From: Ruegeria denitrificans
GTDB lineage: Bacteria; Pseudomonadota; Alphaproteobacteria; Rhodobacterales; Rhodobacteraceae
Length of the DNA stretch: 64,000 nucleotides
Direction of reading: 5' to 3'
Assembly: GCF_001458295.1 (NCBI RefSeq)
Contig: NZ_CYUD01000016.1
Coordinates: 1-64,000 of the forward strand
In this document: positions 63,653 to 64,000 of the stretch, piece after piece
Position numbering within the stretch: position 1 is the stretch's first letter
How the letters are laid out: each line of letters starts with the position of its first letter
Position numbers and translations under genes: made by a program
Notes under the pieces: generated by a model
The model's database searches: none
The model's input: only the letters and a program-made list of their open reading frames with translations
What the model was told of the DNA's origin: nothing

Positions 63653-64000
63653 ATGATTACTTTGCTAAAGCCGCTCTCTGCGGTCCTGTGCCTGACTATT
63701 GCCGCCACAGCGCTGCCGGTACTGGCGGAATCCCCGATGATCAAAACAGTGAATGGCATCGCGACATATCCGGAAGGCTATCAGGGCACACCGATCCGTG
63801 CCGCTGACGAAGACCCGTTTCTGTCGCCAACCAACTCGGCGCTGATCCTGATCGACTACCAGCCGCCGATTTTGGCCGGGGTCAAAAACATCGACCATGA
63901 AGAGCTGATCAACAACACCACAGGTCTGATCAAGACCGCCGTTATCTATGACATCCCGATCATATTCAGCCATGTAGCTGTGGGGCTGAACGGTTATAAC
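63653..64000 (+). CDS. exported isochorismatase-family hydrolase (partial)
   Basis: The frame is open to the window end (116 codons). N-terminal signal peptide (MITLLKPLSAVLCLTIAATA, cut near LAE), then ALILIDYQPPILAGVKNIDHEEL and IPIIFSHVAVG, as in the isochorismatase/cysteine hydrolase fold: the Asp of LIDYQ is the catalytic Asp. Catalytic Lys and Cys lie beyond the edge. GGAGAC precedes the ATG. Exported members of this family are uncommon. Confidence 0.8.
   Translation, partial: MITLLKPLSAVLCLTIAATALPVLAESPMIKTVNGIATYPEGYQGTPIRAADEDPFLSPTNSALILIDYQPPILAGVKNIDHEELINNTTGLIKTAVIYDIPIIFSHVAVGLNGYN

Overview
The window reads as a chromosome segment of a marine Rhodobacterales (Roseobacter-group) alphaproteobacterium. 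The main reason is the compact minus-strand housekeeping block at 44.1-54.2 kb: murA, a DUF2948 gene, hisD, a UPF0262 gene, a low-molecular-weight phosphatase, infA, maf, a short RNase E/G, yacG and tRNA-Phe. The many small periplasmic proteins, the GcvA-type LysR regulator and the twin-arginine polyamine-type transporter fit this. The exact species cannot be named from sequence alone.

Layout. 0-6.3 kb: a DUF4345 membrane protein, then a minus-strand operon for a spermidine/putrescine-type ABC importer ending in a short-chain dehydrogenase. A LuxR-type regulator is divergent, with a 20-bp palindrome between them. 6.4-13.6 kb: small accessory genes (flavin monooxygenase, LysR, GFA, DUF1059, DUF1326-DUF2182 pair, methyltransferase, acetyltransferase). 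13.9-19.3 kb: a minus-strand group with a giant SAM-cyclase-ATPase-TPR protein, a DUF4242 protein and a berberine-bridge-type oxidase. 19.8-28.1 kb: exported and membrane proteins, including an ankyrin-cytochrome c fusion, an AsmA protein and one gene interrupted by a stop codon. 28.6-35.3 kb: a cyanophycin operon (isoaspartyl dipeptidase, cyanophycinase, cyanophycin synthetase, and a synthetase-like Mur ligase lacking the ATP-grasp region).

35.3-44.0 kb is a genomic island at tRNA-Phe. It has a P4-type integrase, a decayed tRNA-Thr-like sequence, and a 49-bp copy of the tRNA-Phe 3' end. An 85-bp perfect direct repeat brackets a minus-strand cassette: a small DUF4258-like protein, an unrecognised 559-residue protein, a PD-(D/E)XK nuclease and a two-helix membrane peptide. 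Fragments of a type ISP restriction-modification enzyme and of a P-loop ATPase lie nearby. The cassette is the best candidate for an undescribed system, probably anti-phage; that function is inference.

54.3-64.0 kb: tRNA-Thr, a gene-poor stretch, a secreted lectin-like protein, a cation efflux transporter, a secreted Asp/Arg-repeat protein facing a NarL-type two-component system, a compact mercury-uptake/regulation cluster without mercuric reductase, and a LysR/VOC/isochorismatase-type group cut by the window end.

A dispersed intergenic repeat of about 60-75 bp, with core GAGCCCAAAGCGGAC, occurs in many gaps outside the housekeeping block.
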